From NCBI RefSeq assembly GCF_019740335.1, contig NZ_JAHXZS010000002.1:62001-126000 (forward strand): a stretch of 64,000 nt of DNA. Reading direction: 5' to 3'. The position numbers and the translations under genes are program-made. The notes beneath the pieces are model-generated. The model worked only from the letters and a program-made list of their open reading frames with translations, searched no databases and had not been told where the DNA came from. The stretch comes from Alteraquisediminimonas sediminicola. GTDB taxonomy: Bacteria > Pseudomonadota > Alphaproteobacteria > Sphingomonadales > Sphingomonadaceae. This document shows positions 34,323-43,142 of the stretch, piece by piece; positions within the stretch are counted from its first letter, which is position 1, and each line of letters begins with the position of its first letter.

Positions 34323-35647
34323 CACCCGACCTTGGCTTTGCCCTTGCTCGGCAACATGGCCTTCAGTTCATTCAGCTTGTTCATCAGCGTGGGACCGCCC
34401 GCCGCCTTTGCCGATTTTGCACCATCGCCAGATTTGCCCGCGCCATAACCGGCGCCATCATCCGTGCCATCCGACAAGGCGAGCAATTCTTCCACCAGTT
34501 CGCCCAATGGGTTGAAGTGGCGATTGCCCTTGCCCACATCCGCCAGCGTCCGGCAAAGTTTCGTGGCTTGCACCGCGACTTTCTGGTCAAAGCCGATGAC
34601 ATAATCGATCTTATGTTCGATCGAGCTTTCAAAATCCTTGCGGGAAATCTCGCTGCCCCCGACCACCGGCACCTTGTTGGCGACGACAATGATGCGCACG
34701 GCGGGCGCATTGGATTTGAACCAGCCCAACAAGCGCATCATATCGCGCGTCGCGGCCAGCGTCAGTTCGGTCACCACCACCACGGCATTGACCACATGCA
34801 ACAGATGCGGGTGCTGGATCAGGATGTTGCGCGGGATATCGACAACCGTGCATTCAAAGGCGGCACGGATTTCTTCCTGCAATTGAAAGAACGCGCTGCC
34901 ATCGGTCAACATCGGACGGTTCATCGATGCTTCGGCGGACAGGATCGACAACATGTCGCTCGCTTTCACCATTGCGCGTTCGAGAAACAGCCCGTCGATC
35001 CGGCCCGGATTTTCAATCGCATCGACCAAACCGCGACCCGGCTCCAGATCCATTGACAGCGCCGCCGTGCCAAAATGCAGATCAAGATCAAGCAACGCCG
35101 TCAGGCGCTGTTTCTTCTCGGCAAAGCTCCAGGCCAGCGATGTCGCCACGCTGGATGCGCCTACCCCGCCGCGAATGCCGATCACCGCCGTCAACGAATG
35201 TGGCCGGGCCGGTGCGCCATCCGCATTGCGCGGACCAGCCAGCACCATCTGGGCATGGGCAAAGGCATCGCGCAGTTGATCCGGCGTAAATGGCTTGAGC
35301 AGATAATCCTGAATGCCGCTCGTCAGCAAATCGCGATAGAGCCGCACATCATTCACATGCCCGGCGGCAATCACCACCGTGCCGGGTTCGCACACTTCGG
35401 CCAGCGCATTGATATCCTGCAACGGATTGACCGATTCCGACATATCGACAAACAGGACGTGCGGGCTGGCGGAAACCGACAAGGTCTGGACCGCATTCCG
35501 CAGCCCGCCCTTGTTGATCTTTTCAATCGACCAGCCGAATTCGGCGGCGACCGGCTTGACGAATTCGGCGGTCGCATCATCACAGACAAAGCCGATAAAT
35601 GGCTCGCGATGCATAGAGCCGCGCGCTGGATTCCAAGGTGCGTTCAT
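34322..35647 (-). CDS. cpaE: Tad pilus localisation ATPase CpaE/TadZ
   Basis: A 441-residue protein. An N-terminal receiver-like domain (about 15-140) lacks an obvious full phospho-acceptor set. It is followed by a MinD/ParA-type ATPase domain with the deviant Walker A GIRGGVGASSVA and DLDLHFGTAALSMDLEPG. TadZ proteins mark the pole where the Tad pilus is assembled. One base separates it from the cpaD stop. Confidence 0.9.
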   Translation of the reverse strand: MNAPWNPARGSMHREPFIGFVCDDATAEFVKPVAAEFGWSIEKINKGGLRNAVQTLSVSASPHVLFVDMSESVNPLQDINALAEVCEPGTVVIAAGHVNDVRLYRDLLTSGIQDYLLKPFTPDQLRDAFAHAQMVLAGPRNADGAPARPHSLTAVIGIRGGVGASSVATSLAWSFAEKKQRLTALLDLDLHFGTAALSMDLEPGRGLVDAIENPGRIDGLFLERAMVKASDMLSILSAEASMNRPMLTDGSAFFQLQEEIRAAFECTVVDIPRNILIQHPHLLHVVNAVVVVTELTLAATRDMMRLLGWFKSNAPAVRIIVVANKVPVVGGSEISRKDFESSIEHKIDYVIGFDQKVAVQATKLCRTLADVGKGNRHFNPLGELVEELLALSDGTDDGAGYGAGKSGDGAKSAKAAGGPTLMNKLNELKAMLPSKGKAKVG

Positions 35648-35648
35648 C

Positions 35649-36284
35649 TTATTTCCCCTCTGAAATTTTCTCGAGCTTCAGACCCTTCTCGCCGGTCGGG
35701 GGTGTCTTGCGATAAACGTCGATCGCCTTGAAGGCCACGGCGGCATCGCCCGCCGATGCCCCCGCCTGACCGCGCACCAGATCTTGGGGATTGGCGACCA
35801 TCGCTGCCAGATTGGCATTGATGGCACAGCCATAATTGGACATGCCCGAGCCTTGGAATTCCGGTTGCGATGAGCGCGACCAGTTCGGGCAGTTCGGGAC
35901 GCTCGCGGTGGTCCGGCTTACGATCACGCGGACGGCGCCGGGGGCAGGTTCACCCGCCGCCAGTTGCGGCGCCGTATCGGCCAGCAGCAGGCCAAAGCGC
36001 GCGACCACCGATGCCACGGCATCGCGGCCTGCCTGCGGACCTCGCGACGTGCCGGCATCCACCGACACGCGATCGCCATAGCGCAGTTCCAGCGTCGAAA
36101 ACCAATCCTCCAGCCGCTGTGCTTCGCCCGACACCAGACCTTCGCCGCCACTGCGGACGTCAAAGACATAATCGGTGCGCTGGACAATCGGCTGGTTCAC
36201 GGATTCAAGGCCGCGATTGACGGGACCACAAGCGGCAAGGGTCATACCAAGCGCCATGAGCGCGAGTGACGGACGAAGCGACAT
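35649..36284 (-). CDS. cpaD: Tad pilus lipoprotein CpaD
   Basis: About 211 residues. A lipoprotein signal peptide ends with the lipobox LAAC (residues near 17-20 from MSLRPSLAL). The CpaD core has YVFDVRSGGEGLVSGEAQRLEDW and SNYGCAINANLAAMVANPQDLV. AGGAG at 36292-36296 favours the ATG at 36284 (7-base spacing) over upstream starts at 36311/36314. It is an outer-membrane partner of the CpaC secretin. Confidence 0.9.
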   Translation of the reverse strand: MSLRPSLALMALGMTLAACGPVNRGLESVNQPIVQRTDYVFDVRSGGEGLVSGEAQRLEDWFSTLELRYGDRVSVDAGTSRGPQAGRDAVASVVARFGLLLADTAPQLAAGEPAPGAVRVIVSRTTASVPNCPNWSRSSQPEFQGSGMSNYGCAINANLAAMVANPQDLVRGQAGASAGDAAVAFKAIDVYRKTPPTGEKGLKLEKISEGK

Positions 36285-36310
36285 CATGTTTCTCCTGTTC
36301 CTGTTGCGCA

Positions 36311-37891
36311 TCAAAAGCTGAAGCCGGGGGTGGCGGCTGGCACGCCGGACTTGCCCTTGCGCGGCTTCGCGGTGGCGTTGTTCGCGGCAACCTGTTCCTC
36401 GACAATGGCCCCACCTATAGCGGCTGGCGATTGCACATCGCGCGCGTCACCGCTGGTGCCGATTGCCGGTCCCGATACTGCGGGTGGTGCAGCCTTTGGC
36501 ACGGGGCGTTTTTCGCCCGACTTGCCATCAAATGTTTTGCCTTCGATGAAGTTCTGGATATCGGTTGGCGACTTATATCCATCCGTCGGCAGGGCAATCG
36601 CATTGGCCGATACCGGCTGGACGAGATAGGGCGTGACCACGATCATCAACTCTGATTCGTTGCGACGGAAGCTCTTGGACCGGAACAATGCGCCAAGTAC
36701 CGGCAGATCGCCGAGGCCCGGGGCCTTTTCTACCGAGTTATTCTGGCTGTTCGACAACAGGCCGCCGATCATGAAGCTTTGGCCCGAACCAAGTTCCACC
36801 GTGGTTTCTGTGCGGCGGGTCAGGATGCCCGGCACTTTGAAACCGTTCAAATCGACCGAACCGGCATCGCTCAATTGCGATACTTCCGGACGGACGCGCA
36901 TCGAAATGCGACCATCGGTCAACACGACCGGGGTAAAGGCAAGGCTGACGCCATAAGCTTTATATTCAATCGCGACGGTGCCCTGCCCCTGTGCGACCAG
37001 GATCGGGAATTCACCACCCGCAAGGAAGCTGGCGGTTTCACCCGATAATGCCGTCAGATTAGGATTGGCGAGGGTCGTCACCGTCCCGTCCTTTTCACCA
37101 AGGTCGAGTGCGCCCATCAAATTCATCCCGAGCACCTTGCCCGCGCCCGCCAATGTCGTTGACCCAGCCGTAAGCAGGTTCGAAAATTTATAGGCCGTCC
37201 CGGCGGCGCTCGATTCGATCGTGCCGATACCCCGGCCCTGACCGATGCCGAACAAAAAGCCCCCGGTGTTATCGAGCGATGTCAGGTTCACCCCGATTTT
37301 CTTGCTGAAATCACGGCTGACTTCGGCGATGCGCACCTGCAAATTTACCTGCAATGGCGTCGCAGTCTTCAGGCGTGAAATAATCTTGATGCCGTCGCCG
37401 ACATAGGCCTGCGCCAGACGCTGCGCCTCGCCCACATCTTCCGGCGTCGCGACTGTGCCGGTCAGCAAGACCGTCTTGTTCATGGTGGCCGCCTGAATCT
37501 TCGATTCCGGCATGGCTGTCCGCAACATCGAGGTGACAGAGTCGAAATTCTCGCCCACCCGGACATGTGCCGAATACAGCACATTACCGCTCGCGTCGGT
37601 GGCATAGACGGTCGTTTCACCCGCGCCCTTGCCGAATACGAACAATTCATGGGTGGAAGGCGCCTGCACATCGGCCACCGCAGGATCGGCGACAAACAAG
37701 TCCGACATCGTCCCCGAGAGACGCACCATCTGGCCACGGCCAATGGAAAGCGTGATCAGTTCACGGGGGCTGCTGGCCGTACCCGCGGCATTGGCCGGGA
37801 CCACATTGACCGCCAAGGCCATGCCGGTGGCGATCGTCGCCGCGAAAATCGCGCTCATCCCGCGATCCAGAAATGTCATTTTACGCTTCAT
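36311..37891 (-). CDS. cpaC: Tad pilus secretin CpaC/RcpA
   Basis: About 526 residues from MKRKMTFLDRG. The signal peptide ends near ANA (34). A BON/secretin N domain (LSIGRGQMVRLSG to VRVGENF) is followed by the secretin domain with LANPNLTALSGETASFLAGGEFPI and SGQSFMIGGLLSNSQNN. It forms the outer-membrane pore of the Tad pilus. A longer in-frame extension to 38092 overlaps cpaB and is unlikely to be translated. Confidence 0.92.
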   Translation of the reverse strand: MKRKMTFLDRGMSAIFAATIATGMALAVNVVPANAAGTASSPRELITLSIGRGQMVRLSGTMSDLFVADPAVADVQAPSTHELFVFGKGAGETTVYATDASGNVLYSAHVRVGENFDSVTSMLRTAMPESKIQAATMNKTVLLTGTVATPEDVGEAQRLAQAYVGDGIKIISRLKTATPLQVNLQVRIAEVSRDFSKKIGVNLTSLDNTGGFLFGIGQGRGIGTIESSAAGTAYKFSNLLTAGSTTLAGAGKVLGMNLMGALDLGEKDGTVTTLANPNLTALSGETASFLAGGEFPILVAQGQGTVAIEYKAYGVSLAFTPVVLTDGRISMRVRPEVSQLSDAGSVDLNGFKVPGILTRRTETTVELGSGQSFMIGGLLSNSQNNSVEKAPGLGDLPVLGALFRSKSFRRNESELMIVVTPYLVQPVSANAIALPTDGYKSPTDIQNFIEGKTFDGKSGEKRPVPKAAPPAVSGPAIGTSGDARDVQSPAAIGGAIVEEQVAANNATAKPRKGKSGVPAATPGFSF

Positions 37892-37892
37892 T

Positions 37893-38930
37893 TCAATTTC
37901 CCCCAACCGGCGTTGGACTGACGGTGTTGCCCCGCGCGATACGAACGATCGACCCCACCGAACCAGACCCACCGCCTGCGGTTGCCGGTCCGCCACCTGT
38001 CGATGCCATGCTTGGTTGCTGCATCCTTGTCGGATCGGCTGCCGCAGCCTTGCCCGGAACGGTACGCCGCTGATATCGTGACACTTCGCCACCCGTCATG
38101 ACGCTGGTATTCGTATCGCGCGGACGCGACATCAGGGATGCCAGCATCGCGCGCTCGGTCTTTCCGTCCGCGCCTTCCGGCATGTTCACCGCGCCCGAGG
38201 CAATCGCCTGTTCAAGTTCCGCCGCATTATCGGCGATAGAACGCAAGGACAAAGTCAGCTCGCCAATCGCCTGCGCCACCGCGATCTTTTCTGCGATGCG
38301 CTGCGTCACTTCCAGCGTGACGCTGGCGAATGGCTTGACCTCGGTCTTGCCATCGGCGTTAACGCTGTTGGTGCGCTGGTCGGTCGCCAGCACGCGCAAA
38401 TTGCTGATAATCGTTTCCGCCGCCTTCAACGGCGGGCCATCGCCACCGCCTGTAACCTCTTGGGTCAGCACCAGATCAACCCGGTCGCCCGGGAAAATAA
38501 AGCCGGCCACGCCCGATTGCATCGATACTGCCACCGTGATCGCGCGCATCCCGGCACCAAGTGCCGCTGCCATAAAACCGCGATCCCCCGGCTTGACCAA
38601 CGCGCCCTGCGTCACCGGCTCACCCGCTGTCACCGCGTGACGGACGACCGTGCCAGTCAGCGACGCCAGATCGGCGGTGCCTTCCAGAAAATAGGCCGAC
38701 TGGATCAATTCCTTGGGCCATGGCTGAAAACGAAACGCATCCGCCGTGATGATCGTCCCGACCGGCAATGGCCGCGTCGCTACGAGGATCTTGGGACCGG
38801 TTTGCGCGATGGCCGCTTCCGCCTGAGGCGCCGCAGCGCCGCGTTCCGAAAACATGCTCTTGGCCATGAGCGCTGTGATCGCAGCCACGACCAGCGCGCC
38901 GACCAACAATGCTATCTTCTTCACATCCAT
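37893..38930 (-). CDS. cpaB: Flp pilus assembly protein CpaB/RcpC
   Basis: About 345 residues from MDVKKIALLVGAL, with AGGAGG upstream. One N-terminal membrane helix (5-23) is followed by an SAF domain (ILVATRPLPVGTIITADAFR, then GEPVTQGALVKPGDRGFMAAAL) and an RcpC domain (MQSGVAGFIFPGDRVDLVLTQ). A Gly/Pro-rich C-terminus ends the protein 1 base before cpaC. Confidence 0.9.
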   Translation of the reverse strand: MDVKKIALLVGALVVAAITALMAKSMFSERGAAAPQAEAAIAQTGPKILVATRPLPVGTIITADAFRFQPWPKELIQSAYFLEGTADLASLTGTVVRHAVTAGEPVTQGALVKPGDRGFMAAALGAGMRAITVAVSMQSGVAGFIFPGDRVDLVLTQEVTGGGDGPPLKAAETIISNLRVLATDQRTNSVNADGKTEVKPFASVTLEVTQRIAEKIAVAQAIGELTLSLRSIADNAAELEQAIASGAVNMPEGADGKTERAMLASLMSRPRDTNTSVMTGGEVSRYQRRTVPGKAAAADPTRMQQPSMASTGGGPATAGGGSGSVGSIVRIARGNTVSPTPVGGN

Positions 38931-38975
38931 GACGTCTTCAGCCTCCTGCCGGATCATACCGACCCAAATGCAGTT

Positions 38976-39503
38976 TCATCCAAATTGGTTAAAATAACGT
39001 TCAACGATTATCCAAATGCCCGCGAACGCGATGGCGATGCCGCGCGGCACCTCGGTTTTGCCCGGTTTATGGTTGCCATGATGATGTATGGCGGCGGCAA
39101 TCGTCACGACGACCCCGGCAATCGCCTCGATCACCAGCATCTTTGGCAATTCCCAAGGCATCAGCCACAAAGCGAGCGCTGCCAATAGCTTGACATCGCC
39201 GCCACCCATCCAGCCAGCCACAAAGAACAGCATAAAAAAGAACAATGTCGCAAATGCAAGCGCGACAATCATCACGACAGAGGCCGGGTCGAACAGCGAC
39301 GCAAACTGCAACCAAGGGTGCGCTCCCCACGCATAATCCGGCAAAATCGGCAAATGCAAAGACCACCAGAACAACGGTGCAGTGACCGCCATTGCGATCA
39401 CAATCCAATGTTCGATGGTCCGCGACCGCAAATCACCATATGCTGCGCACAAGAGAATCAGGATCGGCAACACCGAAAGAATCAGAGGAATATTAATCGC
39501 CAT
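38976..39503 (-). CDS. cpaA: Tad prepilin peptidase CpaA
   Basis: A 175-residue A24-type aspartic prepilin peptidase with about five to six membrane helices. The catalytic aspartates are in AYGDLRSR (near 24) and GGGDVKLLAAL (near 101). It lacks the N-methylation domain of type IV peptidases, as usual for TadV/CpaA. First gene of the operon; no pilin gene precedes it. Confidence 0.88.
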   Translation of the reverse strand: MAINIPLILSVLPILILLCAAYGDLRSRTIEHWIVIAMAVTAPLFWWSLHLPILPDYAWGAHPWLQFASLFDPASVVMIVALAFATLFFFMLFFVAGWMGGGDVKLLAALALWLMPWELPKMLVIEAIAGVVVTIAAAIHHHGNHKPGKTEVPRGIAIAFAGIWIIVERYFNQFG

Positions 39504-39549
39504 AAATCAGCCACTAGACGCTGAGAGTTAATAATGGCTAACCAGAGAC

Positions 39550-40521
39550 ATGACAGAAACACGCATCGCCCTTCGCACCCATCCGCCCGGCATGGAGATT
39601 GGCACGGTCCCGATGGTGGACGGCTGGCCGGTGCGCGTCTTTGATTATCAATCGATTAATGATCTAGCAGGCGGTTCAGCACCACCCCGTGGCAGCCTGA
39701 TGTTCATCACCGGCCTTGGCGAGTTTTTCGAAAAATATCTCTGCGCGATCAATCAATGGCACCAATCTGGCTGGAATATATCCGGTTTTGATTGGCGCGG
39801 TCAGGGCGATTCGGGGCGATTGCTCGCCAATCCCCATATCGGTCATATCGATGATTACGCCGTTTTCGTCGATGATCTCGCCCGCATCATCGATCATTGG
39901 CAGCGCCATACGCCCCCGCCCCATGTGCTGGTGACGCATAGCATGGGCGGCCATGTCACATTGCGCGCACTGGCCGAACAACGCATTCGCGTCGATGCCG
40001 TTGCGATGTCCGCGCCGATGCTCGGCCTGCCCACCGGCCCCTTGCCGGAAAGCTGGGCATTGCAGATCGCCGATATATTGTGCCATCTCGGCCTTGCGCG
40101 CCATGCCGCATGGCGACGCGCCGAACGCCCGTTATTGCCGTGGCTGAACCGCGCGCAGCTCCTCACCCATGATGCGGATCGTTATGCAGACGAACAGGAC
40201 TGGATCGCCCGCCAGCCGTCATTGGAACTCGGCCCGCCAAGCTGGGGCTGGCTGCGCGCGGCATTCCGTTCCTTGGCCCTGCTCCATCGGCCCGGCATGT
40301 TGGAACGCATCGATACGCCGCTATTGATGATGATGGCGGGTCGTGATCGGCTCGTCGCCAATCGGGCAACACAGGCAGCAGCAGCGCGCCTTGCCGATGT
40401 CCGCACGCTGATGATCGACGGTGCCTTTCATGAATTGCTGCGAGAAACGGATCAATATCGCGATCAGGCGATGAACGCGATTGACGCCTTTCTGGACGAT
40501 GTGGCACCGCGCCCCGCATGA
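39550..40521 (+). CDS. alpha/beta hydrolase, lysophospholipase/monoacylglycerol-lipase type
   Basis: A 323-residue S33 hydrolase. The oxyanion region has GLGEFFEKY; nucleophile Ser lies in THSMGGH (about 131-137), Asp in AGRDRLV, His near DGAFHELL. The pattern resembles PldB/monoacylglycerol lipases. No signal peptide. It overlaps the next gene by 4 bases (ATGA). Confidence 0.85.
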   Translation: MTETRIALRTHPPGMEIGTVPMVDGWPVRVFDYQSINDLAGGSAPPRGSLMFITGLGEFFEKYLCAINQWHQSGWNISGFDWRGQGDSGRLLANPHIGHIDDYAVFVDDLARIIDHWQRHTPPPHVLVTHSMGGHVTLRALAEQRIRVDAVAMSAPMLGLPTGPLPESWALQIADILCHLGLARHAAWRRAERPLLPWLNRAQLLTHDADRYADEQDWIARQPSLELGPPSWGWLRAAFRSLALLHRPGMLERIDTPLLMMMAGRDRLVANRATQAAAARLADVRTLMIDGAFHELLRETDQYRDQAMNAIDAFLDDVAPRPA

Positions 40522-41630
40522 AGTTTCAATTGGCGATCATCGGTGGCGGTATGGCGGGGGCCAGCCTTGCGGCGGCATTGGCCGGGTGCATGTCTGTTGT
40601 CGTGCTGGAACAAGAAGACCAGCCCGGCTATCACGCGACCGGGCGATCCGCCGCCTTTTGGAACGAAAGCTATGGCGGCCCCGGCGTCCAACCGCTGACG
40701 ACCGCCTCCGGCCCATGGCTCCACCACCCCCCCGCCGATTATGGCGGGCAAACTTTCCTGCGGCCACGCGGCGCATTGCACATTGCCCATGAATCCGCGC
40801 TGGCCGACCGCGCGGCGTTTCTTGATGCCTTTGCGCATAGTGGCATCGCCTTCGAACAGCCCGATGCTGCTGCGTGCCAACAAATGGTCCCGCACCTAAA
40901 GCCCGACTGGGCGCATGCGGTGCTGGAACCAAGCTGCACCGACATTGATGTGGCGGCCTTGCATCAGGCCTGTCTGGCCAAGGCAAGGCGCGATGGCGCG
41001 ACAATCTTCACCCGCCAGCGCGTCACCGCGCTCCGCCCCGATGCGGGTGGCTGGGAAATTAACACCGCGCAAGGCATTTTCCATGCCGAACGCATCGTCA
41101 ACGCGGCGGGCGCATGGGCGGGCGAGATCGCCGCGCTAGCGGGCGCGCTGCCCATTGCGATCTCGCCGTTGCGGCGCACGATCGTGCAGGTCCAACTCGA
41201 TACACCGGCAGCGGAACAGATGCCGCTGGTGATTGACCTTGCCGGCCGCTTTTATTTCAAGCCGGAAGCGGACGGACGGCTCTGGCTGTCGCCGCATGAC
41301 GAAACCCCGATGCCACCATCCGATGTCGCGCCGGATGAGCTGGATGTGGCGCTCGCGATTGACAGGCTGGAACGCTCGACTGACTGGCGGGTGATCAAGG
41401 TCGAACGCCGTTGGGCGGGCTTGCGCAGCTTTGCGCCGGATCGCCTGCCCGTTTATGGGCCTGATCCCAAGGCCAAAGGCTTTTTCTGGTTCGCAGGCCA
41501 AGGGGGGTTCGGCATTCAGACCGCACCTGCCGCCGCCGCCATTGCCGCCGCGATATTGCTGGATGAAGCCCCACTCGATTTTGCGGCAGGCGTCGATCAC
41601 CGCCCCTATCTACCCGACCGCTTCGCCTGA
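40518..41630 (+). CDS. DAO-family FAD-dependent oxidoreductase
   Basis: A 370-residue flavoenzyme with N-terminal dinucleotide motif GGGMAGASLAAAL (8-20), ATGRSAAFW contact, and C-terminal WAGLRSFAPDRLPVYGPDP and GQGGFGIQTAPAAA. It resembles glycine/D-amino-acid or D-hydroxyacid oxidases. The substrate is unknown. It is coupled to the upstream hydrolase gene. Confidence 0.82.
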   Translation: MKFQLAIIGGGMAGASLAAALAGCMSVVVLEQEDQPGYHATGRSAAFWNESYGGPGVQPLTTASGPWLHHPPADYGGQTFLRPRGALHIAHESALADRAAFLDAFAHSGIAFEQPDAAACQQMVPHLKPDWAHAVLEPSCTDIDVAALHQACLAKARRDGATIFTRQRVTALRPDAGGWEINTAQGIFHAERIVNAAGAWAGEIAALAGALPIAISPLRRTIVQVQLDTPAAEQMPLVIDLAGRFYFKPEADGRLWLSPHDETPMPPSDVAPDELDVALAIDRLERSTDWRVIKVERRWAGLRSFAPDRLPVYGPDPKAKGFFWFAGQGGFGIQTAPAAAAIAAAILLDEAPLDFAAGVDHRPYLPDRFA

Positions 41631-41648
41631 TTGACGGATAAACGGACT

Positions 41649-43142
41649 TCAGCCCTTTTTGGCAAATAAGGCCCGGTCATCCGCGCCAAAGCCGCGCCGC
41701 CAGATAATCAGGCCATATACGCCCAGCACCGCCGGAATGCCGATGGCCAGTTCCACCCATTCAAACGACTTGGGCAACAAGGTGAATGCACCGCCGACCA
41801 AAGTTGCAGCACCGCTCGCCCAGACCAACGCCCAGCGCCAGCCCGATACCGGCGCGCCCAGCAAATGGGACAGCAATCGCGCCTTGGCAATCGACGCAAG
41901 GCCAAGAGCAACGCACAAGGCGATGGCCGGCCCCGCCGCCTGCGCCGCGATAGACATGCCGGCATCACGCATGATCAGGATAAATATCACGCTCAACGCC
42001 GCCTGCACCGCGATCATCGACAGCGAGATCATCAGATTAAGATGCCGCGCGACATAGACCAATGCGCTTTCCGATACCGCCGCCGTCGCCGCAACCGCCT
42101 CTGCCGCCAACAGGAACGCCAGCGCCCCGGTGCCGCTCACAAAGCTCGCACCGACAAGGCCCATCACCGCCTCGCCCGGCAGGCCGAGCGCAAGGCCGAT
42201 ACCGGTCTGGGCGGCGATGATCCAGAAGCCGACCTGCGACACCTGCTTGGCCACCGCCACGCGATTGCCTTCTTTCAGATTGCGGGTGATGACCGGGCCA
42301 AGGATCGGATCAAAGCTGGTTTTCAGCTTTTGCGGCAGACTCGCGACCTGTTGCGCGACATAATAGATGCCGACGATGGCGGGCGAAAAGAACAGGCCGA
42401 GGATCGCAATATCGATCCGTCGCGATGCCCATTCCACCGCATCCGCCGCCGCGAGCGGGACATTGCGCCGGACGGTCGCAAACAACACGCCCGGATGTGG
42501 CCGCCAGCCCTGTGGCAGGCCATAAGCGCGGATAAATGGCCAAAGCGATGCCAATAATGCCGCCAGCATCGACAGCACATAGGACATGATCAACCCGTCC
42601 CGCAGCGAATAAAAGGAGAAGGCAAAGGCCCCGATGCTGATCGCCCAAGGCTCGATCACCGCCCGCGCCCGCACGGTCGAGGCGACATCATGGCGATAGG
42701 CCAGCGCCGCCAGCGCAATATCCGACCCCGCCAAGGCAAAGATCGTCAGCGGCAACAGCCCTTCCAGCCCGTTGATCTGCGAATTGGGAAACATGATCTG
42801 TGGAAAAATCGCGAGCAAAATCGCCGCCAGCGCCGAGGCCAGCGTTCCCAGCAACAACGCATCCCACACCACCCAGACCGGGTGACGCTTGGCCGCGGAA
42901 AGCTGTTCCGCCAATCCGCGTTTCAGTCCCAATGTCGCCAATTGCGCTGCCAGTTCGACGACCAGCACGGCATAAGCAAAGCGCCCGAGTGCCTCCTCGC
43001 CATACCAGCGGCCCGCGATGAACAGGAACGGAATCCGCGCGGCGAGGCGCAGGCCGAAGCCGACGACATTCGTCCGCCCGCCCTTGGCAAGCGCCTGAAT
43101 ATCCTTATCGCCGCCGTTCTCGCTCAATGTGCTGCATCCCAA
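41649..43142 (-). CDS. polysaccharide/lipid flippase-like membrane protein (Wzx/MOP type)
   Basis: A 497-residue protein with about 12-14 hydrophobic helices, of the MOP/Wzx superfamily of oligosaccharide-lipid exporters. No glycan genes surround it, so its cargo is unknown. The ATG at 43142 lies inside polA; a TTG at 43127 overlapping the polA stop (TTGA) is an alternative start giving MSENGGDKD. Translational coupling to polA is likely either way. Confidence 0.75.
   Translation of the reverse strand: MGCSTLSENGGDKDIQALAKGGRTNVVGFGLRLAARIPFLFIAGRWYGEEALGRFAYAVLVVELAAQLATLGLKRGLAEQLSAAKRHPVWVVWDALLLGTLASALAAILLAIFPQIMFPNSQINGLEGLLPLTIFALAGSDIALAALAYRHDVASTVRARAVIEPWAISIGAFAFSFYSLRDGLIMSYVLSMLAALLASLWPFIRAYGLPQGWRPHPGVLFATVRRNVPLAAADAVEWASRRIDIAILGLFFSPAIVGIYYVAQQVASLPQKLKTSFDPILGPVITRNLKEGNRVAVAKQVSQVGFWIIAAQTGIGLALGLPGEAVMGLVGASFVSGTGALAFLLAAEAVAATAAVSESALVYVARHLNLMISLSMIAVQAALSVIFILIMRDAGMSIAAQAAGPAIALCVALGLASIAKARLLSHLLGAPVSGWRWALVWASGAATLVGGAFTLLPKSFEWVELAIGIPAVLGVYGLIIWRRGFGADDRALFAKKG

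Noticed and set aside
37892-38092. N-terminal extension of the cpaC frame
   Set aside because: It overlaps cpaB, lacks a ribosome-binding site, and would hide the normal secretin signal peptide starting at 37891.
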